NCBI GenBank assembly: GCA_002450165.1
Contig: DJYQ01000034.1
Location: 12,066-76,065 of the forward strand
Length of the DNA: 64,000 bases
Origin: Prevotellaceae bacterium UBA6974
GTDB taxonomy: Bacteria; Bacteroidota; Bacteroidia; Bacteroidales; Bacteroidaceae
Direction: 5' to 3'
Program-made: the position numbers and the translations under genes
Notes under the pieces: generated by a model
Told to the model about the DNA's origin: nothing
Database searches by the model: none
What the model saw: only the letters and a program-made list of their open reading frames with translations
Part shown: positions 50,823 to 60,400 of the stretch, one piece after another
Position numbering within the stretch: the stretch's first letter is position 1
Layout: each line of letters opens with the position of its first letter

Positions 50823-51683
50823 TCAGTAGAAATAGCGTGGAACAAACCAGTAGGCAATCCTGTTAAGTACCGGAATACCGTCGTTGACGCGCTCCAGCAG
50901 GATGTATTTCTCCAGTCCTTCGACAGACAGGCATACAAGGTCGTCTGTGAGCCAGATGGGTTTGGTCGGAACGACTGATACATTGTCGGTGAATGAACCG
51001 TCAGCAAGGTATTTGATTGAGTTGAACTGTCCTATGATGGTAAGTTCGGTGTCCAGGGTCAGTAGCCAGTGAGTGGGGGTAAAAACGTAGAATCTCTTGT
51101 TGAACAAAGGGCTTTGGGGATATTTGTTCCTGACTGAATCAATCTTGCTCTTGTTCAGGGATAATGCATTGCCCAGGGTGCGCCATGTTCCTATGATGCG
51201 GTTCTTCTTGTCCGGTTTCTGCAATTTCGTTATTGCGTCAAAGATGATTTTTCCGTCCTGGGAGAATTTTCCTGCCTGATATTTTTCAACACACCATTCG
51301 TTAGGTACATAGTATGGGAACATCTTGTGGTATCCGGCTTCTTCCCTGACCCACCATTTCAGTGTGAATCCCTTTTTGCTGCTGTCGTATATCAGGTCGG
51401 ATTTGTCTGCTTGATATGCAGGGGTGGCACCTGTGTAGTTGTACACCTTGTTCCGGCTGAAATTGAACCAGTGCGTGGCATTGTCCACAACAATGTTGAG
51501 CGTGATGCTGTCCGTGCACACCTTGTACTGGTCCTTGCAGTCAGTTACCGTAGCTTTCGAGCTCTGTACCGATGTCAGTTTGTAGATGCCGCGCGGATTG
51601 CCTTTCTGACACATGCCGGATTGCGGTGCAAAGGCCATAGTCGCGGTGACAGCCGCTATTATCATGGATTTCATTATTTTCAT
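50823..51683 (-). CDS. Secreted protein, DUF4488-like
   Basis: 286 residues from MKIMKSMIIAAVTATMAFAP; an earlier in-frame Met at 51746 would put 21 odd residues before the signal peptide and is rejected. Cleavage is likely after GMCQ. The body has GNPRGIYKLTSVQSSKATVT and DQYKVCTDSITLNIVVDN, then KNRIIGTWRTLGNALSLN and FYVFTPTHWLLTLDTE. This looks like two related beta-rich units of the small lipocalin-like kind seen in Bacteroides DUF4488 proteins. The function is unknown. It is transcribed against rnhB, with only 34 nt between the two gene ends. Confidence 0.65.
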   Translation of the reverse strand: MKIMKSMIIAAVTATMAFAPQSGMCQKGNPRGIYKLTSVQSSKATVTDCKDQYKVCTDSITLNIVVDNATHWFNFSRNKVYNYTGATPAYQADKSDLIYDSSKKGFTLKWWVREEAGYHKMFPYYVPNEWCVEKYQAGKFSQDGKIIFDAITKLQKPDKKNRIIGTWRTLGNALSLNKSKIDSVRNKYPQSPLFNKRFYVFTPTHWLLTLDTELTIIGQFNSIKYLADGSFTDNVSVVPTKPIWLTDDLVCLSVEGLEKYILLERVNDGIPVLNRIAYWFVPRYFY

Positions 51684-51868
51684 ATTCTTCCTATTCCATA
51701 TTATATATGATACACAATTTTGCGTTGTAAAAGTAGGAAAAATCATTTGATTTTACAAAATATCGCGGAGGGATTTGAGGATTCAGTATAAAAACTCAAT
51801 GTGTTAAATAAGGTTAACGTATTGTCTTTCTTAATTTATTGTGTCGGACTTGGGACACACGACTGCCG

Positions 51869-51876
51869 TATCTTTG
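51869..51876 (+). promoter_or_regulatory. -7 promoter element (TATCTTTG)
   Basis: TATCTTTG matches TAnnTTTG and lies 34 nt before ATG 51910. No good -33 element is seen at the usual spacing. A small inverted repeat TGTGTC/GACACA (51840-51859) lies just upstream and could be an operator. Confidence 0.55.
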
Positions 51877-51909
51877 CGGTGGAATTAAACTTTAACACAT
51901 ATCATTACT

Positions 51910-52188
51910 ATGAAAACCGAAGTATTAAACTCAGCAAAAGTTAACGTTATGTCCAGTGTTTCAATCCGCGAGCAACTGTTGTCAAGCAACGTTGTTTTGG
52001 CTCTTGCCGCATTTTTTGGCAAGATCCTGGAGGAGGAGGTTTCGCCTGTTCAGGCACTGTCCATCCTGAATGTAGTGCTGTCCTTTACTGTTTTGATGCT
52101 GTTGTCTGGTTCAAGCCTGTTGATTTTGTGTCCCATTGGCCTGTGGTTTGCCGCAGCCGTATTCCAATACCTGGGAATGATGGAATAA
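51910..52188 (+). CDS. Small membrane protein, function unknown
   Basis: 92 residues with its own promoter and terminator, so a real gene. The N-terminal half is polar (NSAKVNVMSSVSIREQLLSS). The C-terminal half has two hydrophobic stretches (LSILNVVLSFTVLMLLSGSS and LLILCPIGLWFAAAVFQYLG). No family is recognised. Confidence 0.65.
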   Translation: MKTEVLNSAKVNVMSSVSIREQLLSSNVVLALAAFFGKILEEEVSPVQALSILNVVLSFTVLMLLSGSSLLILCPIGLWFAAAVFQYLGMME

Positions 52189-52191
52189 AAG

Positions 52192-52228
52192 AAAGGCCCG
52201 AGCGGAAACGCCCGGGTCTTTTTTTTTG
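52192..52228 (+). terminator. Intrinsic terminator between convergent genes
   Basis: AAAGGCCCGAGCG (52192-52204) pairs with CGCCCGGGTCTTT (52209-52221) through a GAAA loop, and a run of T follows to about 52228. It can serve the small gene on its left and possibly cysS from the other strand. Confidence 0.85.
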
Positions 52229-52299
52229 TGTCGGTTTTCCTGTTTGCATCTGCAGGAACGGTTGCGACAGGTAATACAGGCGGTAAGGTTATGACCGGT

Positions 52300-53796
52300 T
52301 TATTTGTTCAGTGTCCAGGTCGAACCGTCCTTGGTATCCTTGACCTCGAACCCCAGGGCTGCCAGGTCGTCACGTATCTTGTCGCTCAGTGCCCAGTTCT
52401 TTTCTGCCTTAGCCTGGTTGCGCTGCTCCAAAAGCATGTCAACTACGGCTCCGTATGCTTCCTCGCGTGCCTTGTTGCTGTTGCCGCTCTCCTGGGTAAG
52501 CCCCAGTATGTCAAAGGCGAATGTGCTGAACATGTCGGTCAGTGCTGCTGCAACCTCAGCAGTTATGCTTGCCTTCTTGTCAACCACCGTGTTGATTATA
52601 CGGCAGGCATCAAACAGGTTGCTGATAACCATGGGGCTTGCCAGATCGTCGTTCATTGCTTCGTAGCACTTCTCTCGCAATTCTTCCACAGTCTTCATCT
52701 CGACCTGAGGCTGCCCCTTGACCTTCTGTCCCTCAGCCAGTCGCTTTAACGCCTTCCAGCCTTCCATCAGGCGTGCCAGGCCTTTTTCTGCACTCTGCAG
52801 GGCCTCGTTCGAGAAATCCACCGTACTGCGGTAGTGAGCCTGCAGGATGAAGAAGCGTATGGTCATGGGACTGTAGCCGCGTTCCAGGCGCTCGTGCTCA
52901 CCGGCAAAGAACTGAGGCAGCGTAATGAAGTTGTTGTATGACTTGCCCATCTTCTTGCCGTCAATGGTTATCATGTTGTTGTGCATCCAGTAATGCACCA
53001 TCTGCTTCCCCTGCGAGGCAACTGCCTGGGCAATCTCGCATTCATGGTGAGGGAACACCAGGTCCAGTCCTCCGCCGTGTATGTCAAACTCCTCGCCCAG
53101 ATACTTGCGTCCCATGGCGGTACATTCGCAATGCCATCCGGGGAAACCCTCGCTCCAGGGGCTGGGCCAGTGCATGATGTGCTCGGGCATAGCCTTTTTC
53201 CACAGGGCAAAGTCGGCCTGATTGTGCTTTTCGCCCACTCCGGCCAGCTCGCGGCTCGCATCCTTGATATTTTCCAGCGAACGACCGCTCAATACACCAT
53301 ATCTGTGGTCTTTGTCGTATTTCTCGACATCGAAATAGATACTGCCGTTACTCTCGTAGGCATAGCCGTTATCCAAAATCTGACGCACCAGGGCCTGCTG
53401 CTCGATGATATGCCCTGTTGCCTGCGGTTCGATGCTGGGCGGCAGACAGTTCAGCTCCTTCATCGCATCGTGGAACCTGTTTGTATAGTATTGCGCCACC
53501 TCCATGGGCTCCAGCTGCTCCAGACGTGCCTTCTTGGCAATCTTGTCCTCGCCCTCGTCTGCATCGTGCTCCAGATGACCTACGTCCGTGATGTTGCGCA
53601 CATAGCGCACCTTGTAGCCTATGTGTTGCAGATAGCGGAAAAGCAAGTCAAATGTAATGGCAGGACGTGCATGACCCAGATGAGCGTCGCCATATACTGT
53701 CGGGCCGCATACATACATACCTACACGACCAGGTGTAATGGGTTTGAACAGTTCTTTCTGACGTGTCAGCGTGTTATAGATGAACAATGGTTGCAT
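52300..53796 (-). CDS. cysS: Cysteinyl-tRNA synthetase
   Basis: 498 residues. The class I HIGH-like motif is DAHLGHARP (37-45), with zinc ligand Cys30 in [23 protein letters not shown] and [14 protein letters not shown] carry further zinc ligands. The KMSKS loop is [11 protein letters not shown]. The C-terminal DALR-type anticodon region ends [17 protein letters not shown]. It charges tRNA-Cys in the cytoplasm. It is divergent from glnN and shares the promoter region with it. Confidence 0.95.
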   Translation of the reverse strand: MQPLFIYNTLTRQKELFKPITPGRVGMYVCGPTVYGDAHLGHARPAITFDLLFRYLQHIGYKVRYVRNITDVGHLEHDADEGEDKIAKKARLEQLEPMEVAQYYTNRFHDAMKELNCLPPSIEPQATGHIIEQQALVRQILDNGYAYESNGSIYFDVEKYDKDHRYGVLSGRSLENIKDASRELAGVGEKHNQADFALWKKAMPEHIMHWPSPWSEGFPGWHCECTAMGRKYLGEEFDIHGGGLDLVFPHHECEIAQAVASQGKQMVHYWMHNNMITIDGKKMGKSYNNFITLPQFFAGEHERLERGYSPMTIRFFILQAHYRSTVDFSNEALQSAEKGLARLMEGWKALKRLAEGQKVKGQPQVEMKTVEELREKCYEAMNDDLASPMVISNLFDACRIINTVVDKKASITAEVAAALTDMFSTFAFDILGLTQESGNSNKAREEAYGAVVDMLLEQRNQAKAEKNWALSDKIRDDLAALGFEVKDTKDGSTWTLNK

Positions 53797-53822
53797 AGCG
53801 TATTTAATTTATTTACTGCGTG

Positions 53823-53830
53823 CAAAGATA
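53823..53830 (-). promoter_or_regulatory. -7 promoter element of cysS
   Basis: TATCTTTG on the minus strand (53830-53823), 27 nt before the start codon. The TTTG element upstream is only 13 nt away, shorter than usual. Confidence 0.55.
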
Positions 53831-53860
53831 GGTGTTTTTGCGACAAATTGTACAGTTTTT

Positions 53861-53892
53861 TTTGGATAATTGCCCAATAGGATATATCTTTG
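53861..53892 (+). promoter_or_regulatory. Promoter of glnN
   Basis: TTTG (53861-53864), 20-nt spacer, TATCTTTG (53885-53892): a full match to the Bacteroidetes consensus. The start codon is at 53921, giving a short leader of about 20 nt. Confidence 0.8.
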
Positions 53893-53920
53893 CCCGAAAA
53901 TCACTGTAATTTCAGCTTCT

Positions 53921-56113
53921 ATGTCTGCAACAATCAGGTTCCAGGTGGTGGGAGAGGCTTTCAGGAGGAAAGCCGTAGATGTGCCCAATCGCGAAGATCG
54001 TCCCAGCGAGTTTTTTGCCAAGTATGTATTCAATCGCAGGAAGATGTCACAATACCTTCCAGCCGATGTCTATGACAAGATGTGCGATGTTATTGACAAT
54101 GATGCCAAGCTGGACCTTGATACAGCAGATGCAGTTGCCGAGGGCATGAAGAAATGGGCCATGGAGCTTGGCGTTACCCACTGTACACACTGGTTCCAGC
54201 CGTTGACCGAGGGTACTGCCGAGAAGCACGACGGCTTTGTGGTACATGACGGTCAGGGTGGCATGATTGAGGAGTTTACCGGCAAGCAACTGGTGCAGCA
54301 GGAACCCGATGCATCCAGTTTCCCCAATGGCGGCATCCGTTCGACCTTCGAGGCCCGCGGCTACAGCGCATGGGACCCCGCAAGCCCCGTCTTTGTCATA
54401 GGCGACACCCTGCACATCCCTACAATCTTCATCTCGTACACAGGCGAGGCCCTCGACTACAAGGCTCCGCTCAAGAAATCCCTTCAGGCCGTTGACCGTG
54501 CAGCATCCGAGGTTTGCAAGTACTTCTATCCCGATGTCAGGAAGGTCATCACCAACCTGGGGTGGGAGCAGGAATACTTTCTGGTTGACGAGGGGCTGTA
54601 TGCCGCACGCCCCGACCTGGTCATGACAGGACGTACCCTGATGGGGCACGACAGTGCCAAGAACCAGCAGATGGACGACCACTACCTGGGGTCCATCCCG
54701 TCACGTGTGGCAGCCTTTATGAAGGACTTGGAGATACAAGCCCTGGAACTGGGCATACCATGCAAGACACGCCATAACGAGGTAGCCCCCAACCAGTTCG
54801 AGTTCGCACCCATTTTCGAGGAAGCCAACATCGCAGTTGACCACAATATGCTGTTCATGGGACTCATGAAGAGCGTTGCCCGCAAGCACGGCTTCCGCTG
54901 CTTGCTGCACGAGAAGCCCTTTGCAGGCATCAACGGTTCGGGCAAGCACAACAACTGGTCGCTGATGACCAATACCGGCATAGCCCTGCACCAGCCAGGC
55001 AAGACACCGCTGGACAACCTGCGTTTCATAACCTTTATCGTCGAGACGCTTATGGCCGTTTACAAGCACAACGCGCTGCTCAAGGCCAGCATCATAAGTG
55101 CATCCAATGCACACCGTCTGGGGGCCAACGAGGCGCCGCCGCTAATCGTCAGCATATTCCTGGGAACCCAGTTGGATCAGGTCCTTGCCCAGCTCGAGAA
55201 GAGCGAGGGCCATCAGGACATCCACCTCAGCCCCAAGCAGGCACTCAGCCTGGACATCCCGCAGATACCCCAGCTGATGCTCGACAATACCGACCGCAAC
55301 CGCACCAGCCCATTTGCATTCACCGGCAACCGTTTCGAGTTCCGTGCCGTAGGTTCGCAGCAGAACTGCGCCGCAGCGCTGATTGTGCTCAATACGGCAG
55401 TGGCACAGGCCCTGACTGATTTCAAGAAGCGTGTCGATGCCAGCATAGCAGGCGGTATGGAAACCACCAAGGCCATCCTGACCGTCCTGCGACAGGACAT
55501 CAAGACCTGTAAGCCCATACACTTCGACGGCAACGGATACAGCGAGGAGTGGAGGCAGGAAGCAGCCCGACGGGGCCTTGACACACAGACATCCGTCCCC
55601 TGCATACTGGACCGCTACCTGCACCCCGACACCATCGAAATGTTTGCCAGCATGAACGTGATGACCCAGGCAGAACTGCACGCACGTACCGATATCAAGT
55701 TAGAGACCTATTACAAGAAAATACAGATCGAGGCCCGCGTATTTGCCGACCTCTGCCTGAACCACATCCTGCCCACTGCATACAGGTATCAGAAGACCCT
55801 GATCAGCAACGTGTACAAGATGAACGGTATATTCTCCCCGCAGGAAGCCAAGGAGCTGAATGCCGACAATATGCAGTTGATACGCACTATCAGCCATCAC
55901 TGTGCCGTAATAACGCAGAAGACCGAGGACATGCGTCAGGCACGCAAGGCAGCCAATACATTGGATACGCCACGCGAGAAGGCTGTTGCTTACTACGATA
56001 CCGTAGCCCCGCTGCTTAGGGAAATCAGGTATCATGTTGACAAGCTCGAACTGATTGTCGATGACGAGCTATGGCCGTTGCCCAAGTACCGCGAACTGCT
56101 GTTTATACACTAA
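53921..56113 (+). CDS. glnN: Glutamine synthetase type III
   Basis: 730 residues from ATG 53921 (MSATIRFQVVGEAFRRKAVD). Seventeen upstream in-frame codons overlap the promoter and are excluded. The length near 730 and EDRPSEFFAKYVFNRRKMSQ are typical of GSIII. THWFQPLTEGTAEKHDGF holds the acidic metal site. EVAPNQFEFAPIFEEANIAV and FAGINGSGKHNNWSLMTNTG form the catalytic core, followed by NRFEFRAVGSQQNCAA. It makes glutamine from glutamate, ammonia and ATP, and is the main ammonia-assimilating enzyme in many Bacteroidales. Confidence 0.95.
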   Translation: MSATIRFQVVGEAFRRKAVDVPNREDRPSEFFAKYVFNRRKMSQYLPADVYDKMCDVIDNDAKLDLDTADAVAEGMKKWAMELGVTHCTHWFQPLTEGTAEKHDGFVVHDGQGGMIEEFTGKQLVQQEPDASSFPNGGIRSTFEARGYSAWDPASPVFVIGDTLHIPTIFISYTGEALDYKAPLKKSLQAVDRAASEVCKYFYPDVRKVITNLGWEQEYFLVDEGLYAARPDLVMTGRTLMGHDSAKNQQMDDHYLGSIPSRVAAFMKDLEIQALELGIPCKTRHNEVAPNQFEFAPIFEEANIAVDHNMLFMGLMKSVARKHGFRCLLHEKPFAGINGSGKHNNWSLMTNTGIALHQPGKTPLDNLRFITFIVETLMAVYKHNALLKASIISASNAHRLGANEAPPLIVSIFLGTQLDQVLAQLEKSEGHQDIHLSPKQALSLDIPQIPQLMLDNTDRNRTSPFAFTGNRFEFRAVGSQQNCAAALIVLNTAVAQALTDFKKRVDASIAGGMETTKAILTVLRQDIKTCKPIHFDGNGYSEEWRQEAARRGLDTQTSVPCILDRYLHPDTIEMFASMNVMTQAELHARTDIKLETYYKKIQIEARVFADLCLNHILPTAYRYQKTLISNVYKMNGIFSPQEAKELNADNMQLIRTISHHCAVITQKTEDMRQARKAANTLDTPREKAVAYYDTVAPLLREIRYHVDKLELIVDDELWPLPKYRELLFIH

Positions 56114-56194
56114 AAATCCTATAATCCATAACTGCTCAAGGAACGTCGCCCATAACGACCTATACCTCGCCCTCGGTGGCTTCGCTGAATAAAA

Positions 56195-56257
56195 AAAACG
56201 TATTGCGGCAAGGAAAGCTATGACAGCCACCATTGCCATAGATTTCAGTGTTTTCAT
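56195..56257 (-). pseudogene. Signal-peptide remnant of a small secreted protein gene
   Basis: On the minus strand the frame begins MKTLKSMAMVAVIAFLAA, a good signal peptide close in text to that of the DUF4488-like protein at 51683 (MKIMKSMIIAAVTATMAF). After it the frame changes to unrelated residues and runs into the glnN end. It is probably a truncated paralogue. Confidence 0.4.
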
Positions 56258-56295
56258 TTTATATACAATTAGGAAAAATGTTATTTTCTTAATCG

Positions 56296-56673
56296 TTATT
56301 TGCTATTGGTACGTTCCCATTTATCCCAATCTGTCTCAGATATATAGCGGTTTATCTGCTCTTGAAGAGGTCGAAGGTCATCTTCTATGACATACCTGAC
56401 CTCATTCTCATCTATCTGATAATAGTCGTGAACTAGAACGTGGCGCATCTTTTCGATGTTGTCCCAAGGAGTTTCAGGATGAGCAATCTTGAACTGAGAA
56501 GACAGTTTATATGTTGCCTCACCAACAATCTCAATACACTTAACTATGCCGTAATACTCGAGTTTGTCTTTAGAAATCTCTTCAAAAGACTTGTCTGCCA
56601 TGAAATCCAAAATACGGCCAATGGCTTCCACTATGTGCTCTAAGCGACCTTTATCTCTAATTGGCTCTCTCAT
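56296..56673 (-). CDS. hepT: HEPN-domain toxin of HepT/MntA type (DUF86)
   Basis: 125 residues. The HEPN catalytic signature is in KMRHVLVHDYYQIDENEV (R, four residues, H, then DYY). The N-terminus MREPIRDKGRLEHIVEAIG and GIVKCIEIVGEATYKLS are typical of DUF86. HepT acts as RNase toxin in such pairs. It overlaps mntA by 17 nt and follows it on the same strand, so the two are co-expressed. Confidence 0.87.
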   Translation of the reverse strand: MREPIRDKGRLEHIVEAIGRILDFMADKSFEEISKDKLEYYGIVKCIEIVGEATYKLSSQFKIAHPETPWDNIEKMRHVLVHDYYQIDENEVRYVIEDDLRPLQEQINRYISETDWDKWERTNSK

Positions 56674-56956
56674 ATATCAATTTTTTATCCTGATTGGCAC
56701 TTTTGACAGCAAAAGGCAATAAAGTGCCGTCTTGCACTATATCAACAGGGCGGTTGAGCAATTTTTCCAAATCACAAATCATAGATGCATGTTTTAGAAG
56801 ACTCACCCTTGCTTTGTCGTCATAGATTACAAGCAAGTCCACATCGCTGTCAGGCCGTTCCTCTCCACGAGAGAAAGACCCAAAAAGCCAAACTCTCAAG
56901 ACTGGCTGCGTCTTGAAATACTCCGCTATCTTTTTTGTCATAGCCTCTGTACTCAT
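56657..56956 (-). CDS. mntA: MntA-type minimal nucleotidyltransferase antitoxin
   Basis: 99 residues from the Met giving MSTEAMTKKIAEYF; an upstream in-frame Met at 56974 adds six residues. The nucleotidyltransferase motif GSFSRGEERPDSDVDLLV is complete (GSxxRG, then DxD). MntA-type proteins block HepT by AMP transfer to the HEPN toxin tyrosine next to its active site. The HDYY in the partner provides such a tyrosine. Confidence 0.87.
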   Translation of the reverse strand: MSTEAMTKKIAEYFKTQPVLRVWLFGSFSRGEERPDSDVDLLVIYDDKARVSLLKHASMICDLEKLLNRPVDIVQDGTLLPFAVKSANQDKKLIYERAN

Positions 56957-57167
56957 AAGCAAGATTTTGAGCATTCTGCTCTACAAATATATGATTATTT
57001 CGGATTGCGAGCAAGTTTTCAGCTTTTTTTTAGCTTAAGTAGGTTTTTGTTAATTTTGTAATCTTATAATTTTCGTTTCGTTATAAAACCATGTGGTTTC
57101 GTCAAGAAATCGCAGTAATCTATTTCATTTTTTTTTCATTTGATGTCTTTTTTATCAGTTAATTTTA

Positions 57168-57175
57168 TATCTTTG
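57168..57175 (+). promoter_or_regulatory. Probable promoter of the large secreted protein
   Basis: TATCTTTG fits the -7 consensus. It lies 280 nt before the start codon, so the transcript would have a long leader. A TTTG at 57139-57142 is 25 nt upstream, longer than usual. Confidence 0.55.
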
Positions 57176-57454
57176 CGACACAAAATAAGTGAAAAAGGCT
57201 GTATAGACAGCAAGGTGTAAATGACATTCCTTGACGGAGTTTTCCATCATGATTGCATTACACGCCTTTCCGCTTGTAATGCACGGTTAACAGCTCGGGG
57301 AATTTCACAACCCATAAGTACCCCCCCCAACCGAGGCTATAACAGCCTAATTACCAAAACCTTATTAAACACACAATCAGGGACAGTAAAAACTGCCCCT
57401 TGTGTCGTTGTACCCAATCCGGAGCAAGAAAGAAATAACTAAAATACAGAAACT
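57176..57454 (+). promoter_or_regulatory. Long structured leader before the large secreted protein
   Basis: No supported gene lies here. A strong stem-loop is at 57371-57405: ACACAA, GGG and CAGT pair with ACTG, CCC and TTGTGT around an AAAA loop, with a three-base bulge. Another near-repeat, TTACACGCC / GCTTGTAATGC, is at 57259-57285. The leader could act as a control element or be a relic; a riboswitch class is not recognised. Confidence 0.45.
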
Positions 57455-60400
57455 ATGAAAAAACTATTTACTTTACTCACGATGCTGGTTATATGCATTA
57501 GTGGAATGTGGGCGGATAGCTATTCTATTGCTACAACTCCCACACAGGTGACTAGTATTACCAGTGGTAAATTTTATGTCATTAACGGAATTGACCAAAG
57601 TACGTCAAACAAACACTATCTTTTTGATAATGGCACGAAAGTTACCAGTAATAATCCACAGACACTGCCGACAAATGATGCTGGTAAATTTATTTGGAAA
57701 ATCGTGGGTAACACCACTGATGGCTATACCCTGCAGAATTTGCAGACAGGCAAATACATGAGTCTGGGTTCTTCAAGTGGAAGTCAGATATCTTCCAGTT
57801 CAACATCCCAAACAAATGGCATATACTTCGGTGACGGCAACTATGCAACAATCCGTAATAGCAATGATCAGGCTATTGATGTTGGCTGGAACGGTAGTAA
57901 TCCAACCACATGGAGCGGTAGCACAACTCCTTCTGGTTCTCGCCGTTTGCAAATCTATGAGATTGAGGTCATCTGTGACATTTTCGCGGATGATGATTAC
58001 AACTATACAAAATGGCATTTAAATTACTTCGACAGGAATCTTGATGCGTCTGAGATTCCTGCTGATGTTTCGACAGTAGCTGCTCAATCAGGAGTAGAAG
58101 GAGATGATATAAGTTGCAAGAAAGGTTACCTGAATTTTTCTTCTTCAGGCAACCACACAGTTACCTTTCAGTGGACAGGCGGAAATATGAGACTAGATAT
58201 TCTTGGCGTAGACATATGTGACGAATCTCTCACAGTTGTAGCAAGTGATTATCATGCAGGATTTACAGGAGGAAATAAATCCAACAATGTATATACAGTC
58301 AATATACCATCATCCGGTAATTATCTTGTAAGATATTTCACAAAGATGCCTTCCTCGTCAGGCAATACGACTAATGGAACCATCACATGGGACCCTTCAG
58401 TAAGTTCGTCCGATTGTTATACGTATGTACTAGGCGGCACTGCCAATGTAAGTGATTTGCCTGAAATAGTTGGAAAAACACGTAAATCCGTCAAGGTGAT
58501 AGCTGGTGGCTTATTGACTATTGACGATGATGATTTCAACCTTTGTTCAGTACAAGGCGCAGGTAATGTTGTACTTGATGTTAATACATCCTTGACTGGT
58601 GGAAAGAGCACTTCTGCTACAGGTAAACTCACAATCAGCGATGGCGTTATTCTAACCATTGGAGAACATCAAGATCAAACTAATTCTATTGCCAGTTTCA
58701 GTAGCATAGATCTTGCTGGTCAGATTAAAAATAACAATAGTACACTTACCCTCAATAACGTAACTGTTCCTGAGGGAAAGAACGGTGTCATCTTCTCGAA
58801 AGACATGGGCGGCACCGCTGATGGTTTCTTGTTGGATGGCACGACCACAGTCAATGGTAACCTATTTGTCTGCAACAGATTGAATTTCCAAATGAAAGTT
58901 AACGAACTTGCTGGCAATGGCACTTGGACCATCAACGGCACAACAAGTGATGATTATTCAGCAGGAACATCTAGTTCAGAGAATGCAACTATTAATGTCT
59001 GGAATTCTCCAGACTTCACAGGTACAATCCAAGGCAATAACAGCAATGCCAGTGTAATAATAAATGGCACTCTTGCTAATTGCACATTTATGGCTAATCA
59101 TGGATCTCCTAAACTTGCAGAAGGTGCTATACTTGATGACGTTATACTTGATGGTAGTAAACGTATCAGTACCACAGGTAATGTAACTATCCGGGACCTC
59201 GCTGGTAATAATCTGAGTAACACAACTAATAATTATGCATTAGTAGGTACTGGAACGCTTAATTTAGAGGGTGATTGTGATTTTACCAAGAAGTCAGACA
59301 ATTCTGATTGTGGCTGTGCAAATATAGGTTGTAGAAATGGCTCAAGTATTGTAATTAAATCAGGTGCCAATGTTAAGGCAGCAAAAATTTCTTATGATAC
59401 TGGTGATAATGCGGCAATTACAGTTGAAGGGACTCTCACTGCAACTAAACTTCATGGTCCTGTAACTTTAGCAGAAGGCTCAGTTACCACATTGTCTGAT
59501 GCTACGCCATTCAACGAGGGTGCAGTCACAGTATCAGGCAACGCTACATTGAATCTGAGTGCAGCTAATATCACACTGAATCAACCAATAACCATTGCTT
59601 CAGGCAAGACCCTGACCATTGATGGTGGAGAATCAAACGCCACAGTAACTTTGAATTCTCTTACAAATAATGGTACTGTAAACTTTAACAATGTAACAGT
59701 AACCCTTAATCGTAGTGAGCGAGATTTGTCTGGATACTCATTCACCAACTGTACAGCTACATTACAGTTTGTTGAAACAGGTGCAGAATACGCAGCAGGC
59801 GGATTTACAATTACAAACATCCCCTCTGGTGTAACTGTTAAAGTTAAGAAATATGGTGCTACTGACTACGAGACCGTAACACCCACTGATGGTACAGTAA
59901 CAATTTCCCACTCTGTTGAAGTAAGCGGTTCTGCTGCATGGTTGGATTATACGTTTAATTTGTCAACTAAGGATAAAAATACTGGCACATCAGGTAACGT
60001 TATTAAAAATGCAGGTAACGCAGGTGAGTCAGATAACAATTTGACACTAGATAGTAATAACGGATATCAATATACGCCGAGCAACAGCTACAACGATGAC
60101 GGCACACTCAAGGTAATGTCAACTCCCTGGCGCAACATTACATGGCCAACAAACTATACAGTTGCTGTTGCTGGTAATGTTCCAGATATAGAAAATGGAT
60201 GTCTTGTTGCATTTGGTACACATGATGGCGGATACCTTGCAATTCTGCGTGGAGATGCTAATAACAAAATTCTTCTGGTAAAGGGCAAAGGTAATAATCA
60301 TTTTGAGACTATATCTACAATGACCGCTGCTAATGCTACAGAATTATCGCATCTTGTGGTGTTTACAAAGAATGGAAATACTTTTACCGTATATCTTGAT

